Shown here: one piece after another, positions 8,245-18,685 of the stretch
How the letters are laid out: every line of letters begins with the position of its first letter
Position numbering within the stretch: the stretch's first letter is position 1
From: Deltaproteobacteria bacterium
Lineage (GTDB): Bacteria; Myxococcota_A; UBA9160; SMWR01
DNA: 64,000 bases
Assembly: GCA_002729515.1 (NCBI GenBank)
Contig: PBYF01000138.1
Coordinates: forward strand, 1 to 64,000
Direction: 5' to 3'
Made by a program: the position numbers and the translations under genes
The notes under the pieces: model-generated
Seen by the model: only the letters and a program-made list of their open reading frames with translations
Told to the model about the DNA's origin: nothing
Databases searched by the model: none

Positions 8245-9969
8245 CTAGATCTGCGACGAGAGACCGCGCTCCTCGAGCACCGCCTCGGCGGTCGCCTCGG
8301 CCGCTTTCTGGAGGTCCATGGTCCGGGAGGTCTTGCCGCGCCGCCGCACCAACTCGACCTTGCCTTCCGCGAGACCCCTGGGTCCGACGACCAGGCGATA
8401 GGGAACGCCGACCAGATCCGCATCCTTGAACTTGACACCCGGCCGCTCGTCCCGGTCGTCGAGAATGACTTCGATCCCCGCAGTCACCAGGGCGTCGTAG
8501 AGTGCGCCCGCGGCATCCCGGGTCGCGGCATCCTTGGCGTTGAGCTGCGTGACCACGACCTCGAAGGGCGCCACGCTGAGCGGCCAGACGATGCCCGACT
8601 CGTCGTGATGGCGCTCCACGACCGCCGCCATGGTTCGCTGGATGCCGATGCCGTAGGACCCCATGACGATCGGCCGGGTCTTGCCCTGTTCGTCGAGTAC
8701 CGCCGCGCCCATCACTTCGTAGCGCGTGCCGAGCTTGAAGATGTGGCCGATCTCGATCGTCTTCTGCACGGCGAGCGGGCCGTCACAAGCGGGACACGAT
8801 TCGCCCTCATTCACCTCGCGAAGGTCTAGCCACGCGTCCACCGCGATGTCATGCTCGACATCGACGCCGCGAAGGTGGAAGCCGTCTTCGTTTGCACCGG
8901 TCACCATGCCACATCGCCCGCGCAACGCTTCATCGGCCACGATCCGGACACCGCTCACTCCGACCGCGCCCAGACTCCCGGCCGCGGCACCGAGCGCAGA
9001 GAGAATCTCCTCGTCGGACGCGGCGCACCAGTCGACGCTCCCCAGTCCGTCGGAGAGCTTCTGCTCCACCAGTGAATGGTCGCCGCGAAGAAGCACGAGC
9101 GTGGGCTGCGCGTCCACCGTGTAGACGAGCGTCTTGATCTGCCGTTCCGGCGGAGCCCCTGCGTCGAAGCGGGCCAGGTCGTCGATGGTGCGCTGCCCAG
9201 GCGTCGCGAACTTCTCCGGAGCCGCCAGACCCGCCGCATCCTCGACGCGCTCCAAGGACGAGGTGGCCTTCTCGAAATTCGCCGCGTAACCGCAGGCAGC
9301 GCAGGAAGCGACCCAGTCTTCACCCGCATCGCTCGGCACCATGAATTCGATCGACTCGCTGCCACCCATGGCCCCCGACGAAGCCTCGACGGCCAGTGCA
9401 TCGAGACCGCAGCTACCAAACACCTTGCGGTAGGCCTCGAAGTGCTTCCGGAACGAGAGGTCGAGGCCCGCTTCGTCCAGGTCGAGCGAGTACGAGTCCT
9501 TCATGGTGAACTCGCGCGTCCTCAGCAGGCCGGACTTGGGGCGCGGCTCGTCGCGAAACTTCGTGTCGACCTGATACCAGATCTGCGGGAGCTGCCGGTA
9601 GCTGCGCAGCTCGGCCGCGATGCTTGCGAAGACTTCCTCGTGGGTCATGCCGAGGGCAGCATCCGCCCCCTTTCGGTCGACGAGGCGGAACATCTCGTCG
9701 CCCATCGTCTCCCAGCGCCCGGAACGCTTCCAGAGCTCGGCCGGATGAAGCGACGGCAGGCTGAACTCCTGTCCGCCGATTTCGTTCATCCCGCGGCGAA
9801 CGATCGATTCGATCTTGTGGCATACGCGCCGGCCGAGCGGCAGGATCGCATACACGCCGGCGGTTACCTGGCGAATGAAGCCGGCGCGCACCAGGAGCTT
9901 GTGACTCACGGCTTCCGCATCGGCCGGGTCGTCACGCAGGGTGGGGATGAAGGCGTGGGACCACTTCAC
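8245..9969 (-). CDS. proS: Prolyl-tRNA synthetase
   Basis: 574 aa, the usual length of the bacterial-type class II enzyme. Residues 1-200 show the class II core: MKWSHAFIPTLRDDP, the TAGVYAILPLGRRV start and RDEPRPKSGLLRTREFTMKD as motif 2. The central insertion (about 220-380) is the INS editing domain that clears mischarged Ala-tRNA. Motif 3 is in VMGSYGIGIQRTMAA. The C-terminal anticodon-binding domain follows (LSVAPFEVVVTQL). It charges tRNA-Pro in the cytoplasm. It lies 9 bp behind the aminotransferase gene and abuts the exonuclease gene. Confidence 0.97.
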   Translation of the reverse strand: MKWSHAFIPTLRDDPADAEAVSHKLLVRAGFIRQVTAGVYAILPLGRRVCHKIESIVRRGMNEIGGQEFSLPSLHPAELWKRSGRWETMGDEMFRLVDRKGADAALGMTHEEVFASIAAELRSYRQLPQIWYQVDTKFRDEPRPKSGLLRTREFTMKDSYSLDLDEAGLDLSFRKHFEAYRKVFGSCGLDALAVEASSGAMGGSESIEFMVPSDAGEDWVASCAACGYAANFEKATSSLERVEDAAGLAAPEKFATPGQRTIDDLARFDAGAPPERQIKTLVYTVDAQPTLVLLRGDHSLVEQKLSDGLGSVDWCAASDEEILSALGAAAGSLGAVGVSGVRIVADEALRGRCGMVTGANEDGFHLRGVDVEHDIAVDAWLDLREVNEGESCPACDGPLAVQKTIEIGHIFKLGTRYEVMGAAVLDEQGKTRPIVMGSYGIGIQRTMAAVVERHHDESGIVWPLSVAPFEVVVTQLNAKDAATRDAAGALYDALVTAGIEVILDDRDERPGVKFKDADLVGVPYRLVVGPRGLAEGKVELVRRRGKTSRTMDLQKAAEATAEAVLEERGLSSQI

Positions 9970-9978
9970 GGCCCCACG

Positions 9979-10851
9979 CTAGCTCAGGGCCGGGACTCCC
10001 AGGGAGGGCGCCGCACTCAGGAAGGCACCGCGGAGCTTTTCCCACAGCGGCCCCGGGCGGCCGCTTCCGATCGGACGGCCATCGAGCGAACTCACCGGCA
10101 CGACGCCCGCGGCGCTGCCGGTCAGGAAGACCTCGGTGGCAGCAAATAGATCGAAGCGCGAGATACAGCGCTCGGAGGCCGGAATGCCGAGAGTCCCGGC
10201 CAACTCGAGCAGAGTGCGCCGGGTGATGCCCTCGAGCGCACCTTCGGTGGCGGGTGGGGTCGCAATCTCCCCGTAACGGGCGCAGAAGACGTTGGCCACA
10301 GCGGCCTCCGCCACGCGCCCGGCGGTATTCAGGAGCAGCGCCTCATCGGCGCCCTGGCGGCGCGCCTCCTGCTTCGCGAGCACGCTGTTCAGGTAGTTGA
10401 GGCTCTTGACCCGCGGGTCGAGGACGTCCGGCGGGGGCCGGCGCAGGCTCGAGGTGACCAGGTCGATCCCGCAGCGCAGCTTCTCTTCCGAGTAGATGCT
10501 GATTTCCGCAACCAGGCAAAAGAGACGGGGTGCCGAGCAGGTCGTGGGGTCGACGCCGAGCGCCCCGTCGCCCCGGGTCACGACAAGCCTGACGTAGGCT
10601 TCGGGCTCTGCGTGGGCGCGCACGGTCTCGAGCACGATCTCGTGGAGACGGGCCCGCTCGAAGGGCAGCACCAGGCCCAGAACGCGTGCCCCGGCCTCGA
10701 GCCGGACCAGGTGGTCGTCGAGCCGGAATACCCGGCCGCCGTACACCCGGATTCCCTCGAACAGGCCGTCGCCGTAGAGGAGCCCGTGGTCGGTAACGGG
10801 GATCCGGGCCTCCCCCGCCTCGACGATTTGGCCGTCGATCCAGATCTTCAC
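9979..10851 (-). CDS. Class IV PLP aminotransferase, branched-chain type
   Basis: 290 aa. The fold-type IV landmarks are all visible: DHGLLYGDGLFEGIRVYGG near the N-terminus, Arg in YVRLVVTRGDGALG, the PLP lysine in DPRVKSLNYLNSVLAKQEA at about residue 140-155, and the phosphate-binding GALEGITRRTLLELA and FLTGSAAGVVPV. It most resembles branched-chain amino acid aminotransferase; D-amino acid transaminase and 4-amino-4-deoxychorismate lyase share these motifs and cannot be excluded. It lies 6 bp downstream of the FIST gene. Confidence 0.85.
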   Translation of the reverse strand: MKIWIDGQIVEAGEARIPVTDHGLLYGDGLFEGIRVYGGRVFRLDDHLVRLEAGARVLGLVLPFERARLHEIVLETVRAHAEPEAYVRLVVTRGDGALGVDPTTCSAPRLFCLVAEISIYSEEKLRCGIDLVTSSLRRPPPDVLDPRVKSLNYLNSVLAKQEARRQGADEALLLNTAGRVAEAAVANVFCARYGEIATPPATEGALEGITRRTLLELAGTLGIPASERCISRFDLFAATEVFLTGSAAGVVPVSSLDGRPIGSGRPGPLWEKLRGAFLSAAPSLGVPALS

Positions 10852-10857
10852 CGTGCC

Positions 10858-12003
10858 TCAGCCCTCCAGCAGCGCGAGCACTCCGGTGTAGGTCAGAAGC
10901 TCGGTCGTCGCACCCACCGGGCCGATCTCGCAGGAGCCGAACATCCCGAGCATCGGGACGGGCCCGAGTGCCCGCTCCAAGTAGGCCGATTCGAGACCCG
11001 GAACACCGAAGAACGCCTCCCCTCGGGCACAGCAATCGAAGTAGAGGGCCGCCGCCGCCCCGGTACCCGCGAGCGGGTCGAGCATCGCCTTCAGGTCTTC
11101 GCGGGCAGCCTCTGCGTCGCGGAAGGCGAACGCCAGCCGATCTCCAGCGCGAAGCTCAACCGGAATTGCGAACGCATTCTCATTCTCTTCGAACCCGATC
11201 ACGTGGCGAACCAGGTAACTCCCGGGGGCCAGGTCCTCTCCCGCCACAGGCAACGCCGCCAGCACGAAGGCCGCGGCACGGCGCAGGTCTTCGGCAAGCC
11301 GCCCGCGAGCCAGTTCTCGGTAGACTTCGAGCGCTGGCCTGCCATCGATCTCCAGGACCCAGTGGCCCCGGGCGCGGGTCACCGTGAGAAGATCCGTCAC
11401 CGGCCGGCACGCCTGCGTCACCCCCACGCGGGCAGGCCGGGTACCCCGGATCAGCATGCCTGCCACCGCGCCCGAAGCCACGGTTCGCCCGCACCACTGA
11501 ACGGGGGTCCCGCCGGTGGGATCGCCCGCCCCTGCCCCTACCACACGGGCCGGGCCGAATACCTCAGCGATCTGTGGCAAGAAGACCTCGGGGTTAAAAT
11601 TCCCCGGATCTGGGAGTAATACCACCAGGTCCTCGGGGCCTGGTGGACGCCCGAGCCGAGCTGCGATCTCGCGGCAGGCGGCCTGCTCTGCGCCGGCTGT
11701 ATCCACGAGCAGAAAGGGCTTCGCATCGAGGCCCGCCAGGGCGAGCACGCCCACCGCCGGCTGGTTCTCGCACTCGGATCCATTGGCGAGAATTCCGTGG
11801 GCGCTGGCACCCACGATCGCCTCCGTGCCGAGTGTGGTGGCCACCGCATCGAGCATCAACGGCAGCTCATCCCCGTATCCCGGTCCGGCAAACAGCAGGG
11901 CCGCGTCCGCAGCCCCGGCCGCCGAGAGCGCGCGCTCCGCTGCCTCGGCCCCCGCACCGGCGGCGCCATGGGCGGTCGAAAGTCCAACTCCAGCCTTCGG
12001 CAC
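10858..12003 (-). CDS. FIST domain sensory protein
   Basis: 381 aa from the GTG at 12003; a GTG at 12060 would add 19 residues. The start is chosen so the first strand reads KAGVGLSTAHG as in other FIST N-terminal domains. The FIST N half (IVGASAHGILANGSE) and FIST C half (VRHVIGFEENENAFAIP, ALYFDCCARGEAFFG, GMFGSCEIGPVG) are both present. FIST proteins are cytoplasmic small-ligand sensors, often fused to signalling domains; here no output domain is attached, so any signalling partner is elsewhere. It begins the operon leading to proS. Confidence 0.8.
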   Translation of the reverse strand: MPKAGVGLSTAHGAAGAGAEAAERALSAAGAADAALLFAGPGYGDELPLMLDAVATTLGTEAIVGASAHGILANGSECENQPAVGVLALAGLDAKPFLLVDTAGAEQAACREIAARLGRPPGPEDLVVLLPDPGNFNPEVFLPQIAEVFGPARVVGAGAGDPTGGTPVQWCGRTVASGAVAGMLIRGTRPARVGVTQACRPVTDLLTVTRARGHWVLEIDGRPALEVYRELARGRLAEDLRRAAAFVLAALPVAGEDLAPGSYLVRHVIGFEENENAFAIPVELRAGDRLAFAFRDAEAAREDLKAMLDPLAGTGAAAALYFDCCARGEAFFGVPGLESAYLERALGPVPMLGMFGSCEIGPVGATTELLTYTGVLALLEG

Positions 12004-12220
12004 GCCGGAATTATCGGCCACCCCCGGGCTCCTGGGGAGCCCCGCCTCCGAGGTCCCCACGGGAGCGGCTACCCAGGCGGCCAGGACTCAGCTAACATGG
12101 CCCTCGGCACCGCTTCGCGCCCCTCCTCGGTGCCTTGTATTCCCCTCCGTGAGAAACAACTCCTGTTTGGGTGTGCGTGATTCCCGCAGGTCGGGGGACG
12201 AACCCATAAAGGCCCGCAAA

Positions 12221-13459
12221 TTGGCGGACTTCGAGATCATCGAAACCAAGGCAGGCCTCGACGTCGTCGTCGAGGACCTGCTGTCGGCCAAGATCGTCGC
12301 AATCGACACCGAAGCCGACAGCTTCTACCACTATTTCGACAAGACCTGCCTGGTGCAGATCGCTACACGCCGGAATATCTACCTGATCGACCCCTTGGCA
12401 CTGGGTGGTCCGGCGGAGCTCGCCCCGCTGGGGCCCGTGTTCGCGTCCCCCGAGATCACGAAGATCTTCCACGCCGCCGAGTACGACCTCTTCGTGTTGA
12501 CGCGCGATTGCCGCTTCAGTTTCGCAAATCTCTTCGACACCATGGTGAGCGCGCAGCTGCTCGGTTACCCGTCGGTGGGGCTCGCCGGCCTCGCCGAGCG
12601 GCATTTCGGCGTGAACCTCCCGAAGGACGAGCAGCGCTCGGACTGGTCGCGGCGTCCGCTGACCCAGCGACAGCTCAACTACGCCGCAGCCGACGTCGTC
12701 TACCTGATCGAGCTGACCGAGAAGCTCACTCGCGAGCTGCGCCAGGCGAAACGCCTGCGCTGGGCACGCGAGGAATTCGAATCGCTGTGCACTCGATCCT
12801 GGCCCGAACGTGAGTTCGACGAGTTCGGGTACCTGCGCATCAAAGGGGCAAAGCGTCTCGACCCGAAGGGGCTCTCGATCCTGCGCGAACTCTACTTCGT
12901 GCGAGACGCCCGGGCGCGCGAGTTGGACCGGCCGCCCTTCAAAGTGCTGGGCAACCGGACCTTGCTCGACATCGCCGATCGAAAGCCGACAAAACTGAGC
13001 GAGGTGGCCGAGATCAAGGGCATCACCGACCTCCTCATCCGGCGCATGGGCCGCGACATCATGACCGCGATCCGCAAGGGCCGTAAACAGGACCATGGCC
13101 CGCTCCCCAAGCTCGGTGGTGGCCGGCGCCGCATGGACCGGCAGGTCGAGCGCCGGATGGCGGCGCTCAAAACCTGGCGCACCGGCCGCGCCGAAGACCT
13201 GAGGATGGACCCAGGCGTGCTCGCTCCGAACTCGGTGCTCGAGGCAATCGCGTGGCGGGCGCCGGCAACGGCGGCCGACCTCGACGACCTGCCCGAACTC
13301 AAGGGCTGGTTCCGACGGGAGTTCGGCTCGGAGGTGACCCGAGTGACCCTGGAGGACCTGACCGGACAAGAGACCACGAAGAAGCAGCGGCACGGCCAGC
13401 GGGCCCGCTCCGGCCGGCGGCGCAGCGGCCCCCGCCGGGCCGACGAGACGGAATCCTGA
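12221..13459 (+). CDS. rnd: Ribonuclease D
   Basis: About 412 aa. The DEDDy exonuclease motifs are clear: DTE (residues 29-31) in AIDTEADSF, HAAEYDLFVL (about 84-93) and YAAADVVYL. An HRDC domain follows (LREL, DIADRKPTKLSEVAEIKGIT) and a second helical domain ends the protein. It trims 3' ends of tRNA and other structured RNAs. The open frame runs far upstream through the antisense of the FIST gene, so the start is uncertain. I chose the TTG at 12221, 8 nt after AAAGG, which matches the N-terminal length of E. coli RNase D. GTG at 12173 is the alternative. Confidence 0.9.
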   Translation: MADFEIIETKAGLDVVVEDLLSAKIVAIDTEADSFYHYFDKTCLVQIATRRNIYLIDPLALGGPAELAPLGPVFASPEITKIFHAAEYDLFVLTRDCRFSFANLFDTMVSAQLLGYPSVGLAGLAERHFGVNLPKDEQRSDWSRRPLTQRQLNYAAADVVYLIELTEKLTRELRQAKRLRWAREEFESLCTRSWPEREFDEFGYLRIKGAKRLDPKGLSILRELYFVRDARARELDRPPFKVLGNRTLLDIADRKPTKLSEVAEIKGITDLLIRRMGRDIMTAIRKGRKQDHGPLPKLGGGRRRMDRQVERRMAALKTWRTGRAEDLRMDPGVLAPNSVLEAIAWRAPATAADLDDLPELKGWFRREFGSEVTRVTLEDLTGQETTKKQRHGQRARSGRRRSGPRRADETES

Positions 13460-13649
13460 AAAACGAGAAGCCCCCGGGCCGGACCATCCGGCCGGGGGCT
13501 CTAGCGACTGTCCTCCCGGCGCGAAGCCGAGCGGGCGAGTCCCGCCTTGGGGGAAAGCGCCTGGTAGCGCTCGACCCTCCTCCGAGAGGTGTGCCGAACC
13601 GTCCGTGCGCGCCCGCTTACGTCCGATCCGGCCACAACAGAACGCTGCA
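13455..13649 (-). ncRNA. Candidate sigma-54-driven small transcript between rnd and the lipoprotein gene
   Basis: The 340-bp gap after rnd has no plus-strand gene. On the minus strand, a sigma-54-type promoter (13661-13675) would start RNA near 13649, and the hairpin at 13469-13500 followed by TTTTT would end it, giving about 195 nt. The interior can pair locally, for example AGCGC with GCGCT at 13556-13572 and GGCGGG with CCCGC at about 13529-13545. A basic 44-codon frame from a GTG at about 13635 down to the stop at 13501 also fits (VAGSDVSGRARTVRHTS), with GC-rich third positions. I cannot tell whether RNA or peptide is the product, and I match no known RNA family. Confidence 0.45.
13469..13500 (-). 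terminator. Strong hairpin, intrinsic terminator when read on the minus strand
   Basis: AGCCCCCGG(G)CCGGA pairs with TCCGGCCGGGGGCT around a short loop. Read on the minus strand, the hairpin is followed by TTCTCGTTTTTCAG, a proper T-tract. On the plus strand there is no T-tract, so for the rnd transcript it is at best a stem-loop end. The orientation supports minus-strand transcription entering from about 13650. Confidence 0.75.
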
Positions 13650-13658
13650 CTATTCCAA

Positions 13659-13676
13659 GAGCAGAAAGCGTGCCAA
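13659..13676 (-). promoter_or_regulatory. Sigma-54 (-24/-12) type promoter
   Basis: Minus-strand TTGGCACGCTTTCTGCTC. The GG at 13674-13673 and the GC at 13662-13661 are separated by the required 10 nt, and TGGCACG is the full -24 consensus. The -12 element is CTGC instead of TTGC. It points away from the lipoprotein gene and towards the terminator at 13469-13500. Confidence 0.55.
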
Positions 13677-13844
13677 GCACAGACCACCTCTCACTCCACG
13701 CAAGGGGTTGATTTTTCAGCTCTTTTCTCAAACGTGTCGAGAGCACACCGGTCCGTGGGTGCCACTAAAATTTGCAGCCGGATGTGCCTCCGGGCAACCG
13801 GCGGCCGTCAGCTGCGCCACAACCCCGCGAGACGGAAACAGTCG

Positions 13845-14975
13845 GTGATCAACGCATCCGAAAGCAGCCCCGCCGCCCTTTGCGGCGGGCTGGCTACCGC
13901 CCTGCTGCGGATCGCGGTGGCCGCTCTAGCCGGCTGTACGGCGCAGCACACGCCCCAGGTGACTCCCCGCATCCACACGGCCCAACCGGTCAGCGGCAGC
14001 GAGGACTACTGCGCCTGGTACGGCGACGCCCGCGACGGGGTGCTCTATTTCGGTCAGGCGGCATTCTGGGCAGCCAAGCGGGCCCACGCCGGTGATCCCC
14101 GCGGCGACCTGGCGGCGTCGGGTCCCCAACTCATCGGCCGCTTCGACTTGCAGCGGGAGCGCATGCTGCCCCCCCTCGACGTCACAGCGCCCGGGGCGCG
14201 CTCCGGGGTCTGGGACGTCCACGCCCACCGGAACGGGCGCGTCTACTACACGACTTTTTTTGAGGAGATGGGCGCAGTCGACCCGGCAACCGGCGACGTG
14301 AGCCGCTTCCGAGGGCTCGGATTGGGCCTGAACGAGATCGCCGCGGGGGAGGGAGACACGCTGCTCGTCACTCGCTACGGCGCCGGGCCACGGGAAGACC
14401 CTCAGCAGGGCTCGCTGCTGGTCATCTCTCCCGAGGGCGTGCTCCTCGAAGAGCATGCACTCACACCGCCCGCCGGTTACACCGCGGCACCGAAGACCCC
14501 CGCCTTGGACACAGCGAGCGCCACGTACTGGTTGACTGCAGACCTCTTGCCCCGGGGCGCCGGCGCGGTTCGAAACGACGCATTCGTACTGAGCCTCGAC
14601 GGAGTTCAACGCCGACGCATCGAAACGCCCGAGATCCAGTTCGTTGCGAGCAACCCGCAGGTGGGGCTACTGCGCGCCGAGCGAAGCGGCTCCGAACTCG
14701 ATCTCGTGCGGCCCGTTGGGAGCGTCGTACTCGACACTGACTTCGCCGCCGCCTTCGACTTCACCCAGGACGTGAAGCCCACACCCGACGGCGGAGCCGT
14801 CGTCACACAGTGGAGTGGCCTCGTCCACCGCGTTGCCGCGGACGGCTCCTCCAGCAGACTGCAGCTTCCGAACCTCCAGCAGGGCGGTCTCTACTACACG
14901 GCAGTGCTGGCCGACGACCGCATCTGCGCCACGTACTGCGCCGGGGTGCGCGTCGTCTGCACTCGGATTCCGTAG
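13845..14975 (+). CDS. Lipoprotein, probable beta-propeller
   Basis: 376 aa from a GTG at 13845 with a weak ACGGA RBS; the open frame extends upstream but has no signal peptide there. The signal ends in the lipobox ALAGC at about residue 29. The mature part has repeated strand-rich segments such as VWDVHAHRNGRVYYTTFFEE, EIAAGEGDTLLVTRYG and DVKPTPDGGAVVTQWSG, which look like propeller blades of the SMP-30/gluconolactonase or NHL kind. No catalytic residues can be assigned. The function is unknown. Confidence 0.65.
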   Translation: MINASESSPAALCGGLATALLRIAVAALAGCTAQHTPQVTPRIHTAQPVSGSEDYCAWYGDARDGVLYFGQAAFWAAKRAHAGDPRGDLAASGPQLIGRFDLQRERMLPPLDVTAPGARSGVWDVHAHRNGRVYYTTFFEEMGAVDPATGDVSRFRGLGLGLNEIAAGEGDTLLVTRYGAGPREDPQQGSLLVISPEGVLLEEHALTPPAGYTAAPKTPALDTASATYWLTADLLPRGAGAVRNDAFVLSLDGVQRRRIETPEIQFVASNPQVGLLRAERSGSELDLVRPVGSVVLDTDFAAAFDFTQDVKPTPDGGAVVTQWSGLVHRVAADGSSSRLQLPNLQQGGLYYTAVLADDRICATYCAGVRVVCTRIP

Positions 14976-15021
14976 CGAGCGAGCTTCGTTTGCACCCGGG
15001 TTACGTAGTAAGATCGCTGCC

Positions 15022-16317
15022 GTGTTCGCAGAACGCCGCCAAAAGGTCCGAGCCGCCATGGGGAAGGGCGCCGTCGCGATCTTCCTCGGCTCGAGCATGG
15101 TGCAACGCTCGAACGACACGGACTTTCCCTTCCGACAGGAAAGCGACTTCTGGTACCTGACGGGTTTCGACCACCCGGGTGCCGTCGCCCTGCTGCGGAC
15201 GGACGGCGGACCCGAGTACACGCTCTACGTCGAGCCCCGCGATCCGGCCACCGAAATCTGGACGGGCTACCGACCGGGAGTCGACGGTGCGGTGCGCGAC
15301 CATGCTGCTGACGAAGCACACCCCCGCTCGGACTTTCTGCGCCACTTGGCGGACCTCGTCGGCAAGGTCGACCGCATCCACCACGTGCTGGGCCGCAACG
15401 CCACGATCGACGCCTGCATCACCGGAGCCATCGAGGATCTGCGCCGCCGCTCGCGCCAGGGAACCGAGGCACCCACGGCGATCCTGGATCCGCGGGCAAT
15501 CCTCCACGAGCTGCGGCTGTTCAAGAGCCCCGAAGAACTCGATATCATGCGCCGCGCTGCCGCCATCAGCGCCGACGCACACACCGCGGCCGCGCGCCTG
15601 GCCCACCCGGGAACGTATGAGTACGAACTCCAGGCGATTCTCGAGTACACCTTCAGGCGCCGAGGCGCCCGAGGCCCCGCGTATACGACCATCGTCGGCG
15701 GTGGCAGCAATGCCACCGTACTCCACTACGTGGCGAACGACTCCAAGCTCACGGACGAGAGTCTCGTCCTCATCGATGCCGGCTGCGAGCTCGAAGGCTA
15801 CGCGTCGGACGTGACGCGCACCTATCCGGTCGGCGGCCGTTTCACCGGAACCGGGCGCGCTCTTTACGAGGTGGTGCTCTCGGCGCAGCTTGCGGCACTC
15901 GACCAGTGCCGTCCGGGACACACCCTGGTGCAGGTGCACGAAGCCGCCGTGCGCCGCCTCGCCGAAGGGCTCGTCGACCCGGAACTTCTCTCCGGAGACG
16001 TGGAGGAGATCGTCTCCCGTGAGGAGCACAAGGCCTACTGCATGCACAACACCAGCCACTGGCTCGGGCTCGACTCACACGACGTTGGCGCCTACCGGCG
16101 GGAAGGATCTCCGCGTCCCCTCGAGCCCGGGATGGTCTTCACCGTAGAGCCCGGTCTCTACATCTCCGAATCCACCGCACAGGCAGGTTCTCGCTTCCGC
16201 GGCATCGGCGTGCGCATCGAAGACGACGTGGTAGTAACCGAGGATGGTCACGAGAACCTCAATGCCGCACTTCCCAAGACACCCGACGAATTGGAGGCGC
16301 TCGTCTCCGAGCGCTAA
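15022..16317 (+). CDS. pepP: Xaa-Pro aminopeptidase, M24B family
   Basis: 431 aa from the GTG at 15022; residues upstream in the open frame belong to another gene's antisense or other frame. An aminopeptidase P N-terminal domain (FAERRQKVRAAMGKGAVAIF) leads into the pita-bread fold. The five Mn-binding residues are seen: D in LIDAGCELEGYASD, D in ASDVTRTYPVGG, H in MHNTSHWLGLDSHD, E in FTVEPGLYI and E in GIGVRIEDDVVV. It removes an N-terminal residue preceding proline in the cytoplasm. Its last 24 bp are repeated imperfectly 15 bp downstream, before acs. Confidence 0.92.
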   Translation: MFAERRQKVRAAMGKGAVAIFLGSSMVQRSNDTDFPFRQESDFWYLTGFDHPGAVALLRTDGGPEYTLYVEPRDPATEIWTGYRPGVDGAVRDHAADEAHPRSDFLRHLADLVGKVDRIHHVLGRNATIDACITGAIEDLRRRSRQGTEAPTAILDPRAILHELRLFKSPEELDIMRRAAAISADAHTAAARLAHPGTYEYELQAILEYTFRRRGARGPAYTTIVGGGSNATVLHYVANDSKLTDESLVLIDAGCELEGYASDVTRTYPVGGRFTGTGRALYEVVLSAQLAALDQCRPGHTLVQVHEAAVRRLAEGLVDPELLSGDVEEIVSREEHKAYCMHNTSHWLGLDSHDVGAYRREGSPRPLEPGMVFTVEPGLYISESTAQAGSRFRGIGVRIEDDVVVTEDGHENLNAALPKTPDELEALVSER

Positions 16318-16353
16318 AGAAACGAAAAGTTGGAAGCGCTCCTCAACGAGCGC
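16291..16353. repeat. Short imperfect direct repeat at the pepP-acs junction
   Basis: Positions 16291-16314 (TTGGAGGCGCTCGTCTCCGA then GCGC) and 16330-16353 (TTGGAAGCGCTCCTCAACGA then GCGC) match at 20 of 24 bases. The first copy encodes the pepP C-terminus LEALVSER; the second, in the gap or extended acs N-terminus, would read LEALLNER. Confidence 0.6.
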
Positions 16354-16365
16354 CGACGGAGCACC

Positions 16366-18321
<1,956 letters not shown>

Positions 18322-18353
18322 AAACTCTTTATTTTCAAATATTTGAGAAAATC
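18322..18353. promoter_or_regulatory. AT-rich island with palindrome after acs
   Basis: A roughly 30-bp AT-rich run in otherwise GC-rich DNA contains the perfect 12-bp palindrome TCAAATATTTGA at 18335-18346. It lies between the acs stop and the CRP-type box and could be part of the promoter of the small secreted protein gene or the end of the acs transcript. Confidence 0.4.
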
Positions 18354-18361
18354 GCTCTGCG

Positions 18362-18377
18362 TGTGAACCACCTCACA
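18362..18377. promoter_or_regulatory. CRP-type binding site, exact TGTGA-N6-TCACA
   Basis: TGTGAACCACCTCACA matches the canonical CRP half-sites on both sides with the standard 6-base spacer. It lies 49 bp before the ATG of the small secreted protein at 18427. An identical half-site pair occurs at 47578-47593. Confidence 0.6.
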
Positions 18378-18426
18378 GGTTCCCGCTCGCTCCATGGCCG
18401 AGAATTCCGTCATGGAGACAGCCACA

Positions 18427-18681
18427 ATGAAGAAAACGACAGCTCTAGCGATGGCGGTTTTGTTCCTCGGGGCGATGGGGCTAGTGGAAGTCGGGAGCCA
18501 GACGGAGACGGCGACGGCCCGGCGGGCTGAGCCGGCAGCGACACAGCAAGTCACCGAAGAGCGACGGCGCTGCGGCAAAGTCTGCTCACTGAGCGACATT
18601 CCGATCTTCGTTTCGCCGAACCGGGGCAGCGCGACCTCGCGGATCGGGGGCGGCTCGCGCGGCGGCAACCTGGAGTTCTGA
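18427..18681 (+). CDS. Small secreted protein, unknown function
   Basis: 84 aa from the ATG at 18427, 8 nt after GGAGA; an upstream ATG at 18394 has no RBS. A signal peptide is clear (MKKTTALAMAVLFLGAMGL). The mature part is short and polar with a Cys pair (RRCGKVCSLSD) and ends in a Gly-rich tail (IGGGSRGGNLEF). I recognise no family. The AT-rich island and the CRP-type box directly upstream make it a probable member of a cAMP-type regulon. It ends 4 bp before the convergent phosphatase stop. Confidence 0.6.
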   Translation: MKKTTALAMAVLFLGAMGLVEVGSQTETATARRAEPAATQQVTEERRRCGKVCSLSDIPIFVSPNRGSATSRIGGGSRGGNLEF

Positions 18682-18685
18682 CCCG

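Noticed and set aside
12121-12180. tRNA-like or rRNA signal upstream of rnd
   Set aside because: No acceptor or T-loop pattern (GTTCGANTC with matching stems) is present; the short GGCACC inverted repeat is too weak.
11516-12220. Long N-terminal extension of RNase D
   Set aside because: The added residues are the antisense of the FIST gene and have no resemblance to RNase D.
13501-13680. RNase P RNA (the minus strand reads GACAGTCGC near 13509)
   Set aside because: The conserved GAGGAAAGTCC and ACAGAGTG-type core elements are missing and the unit is too short.
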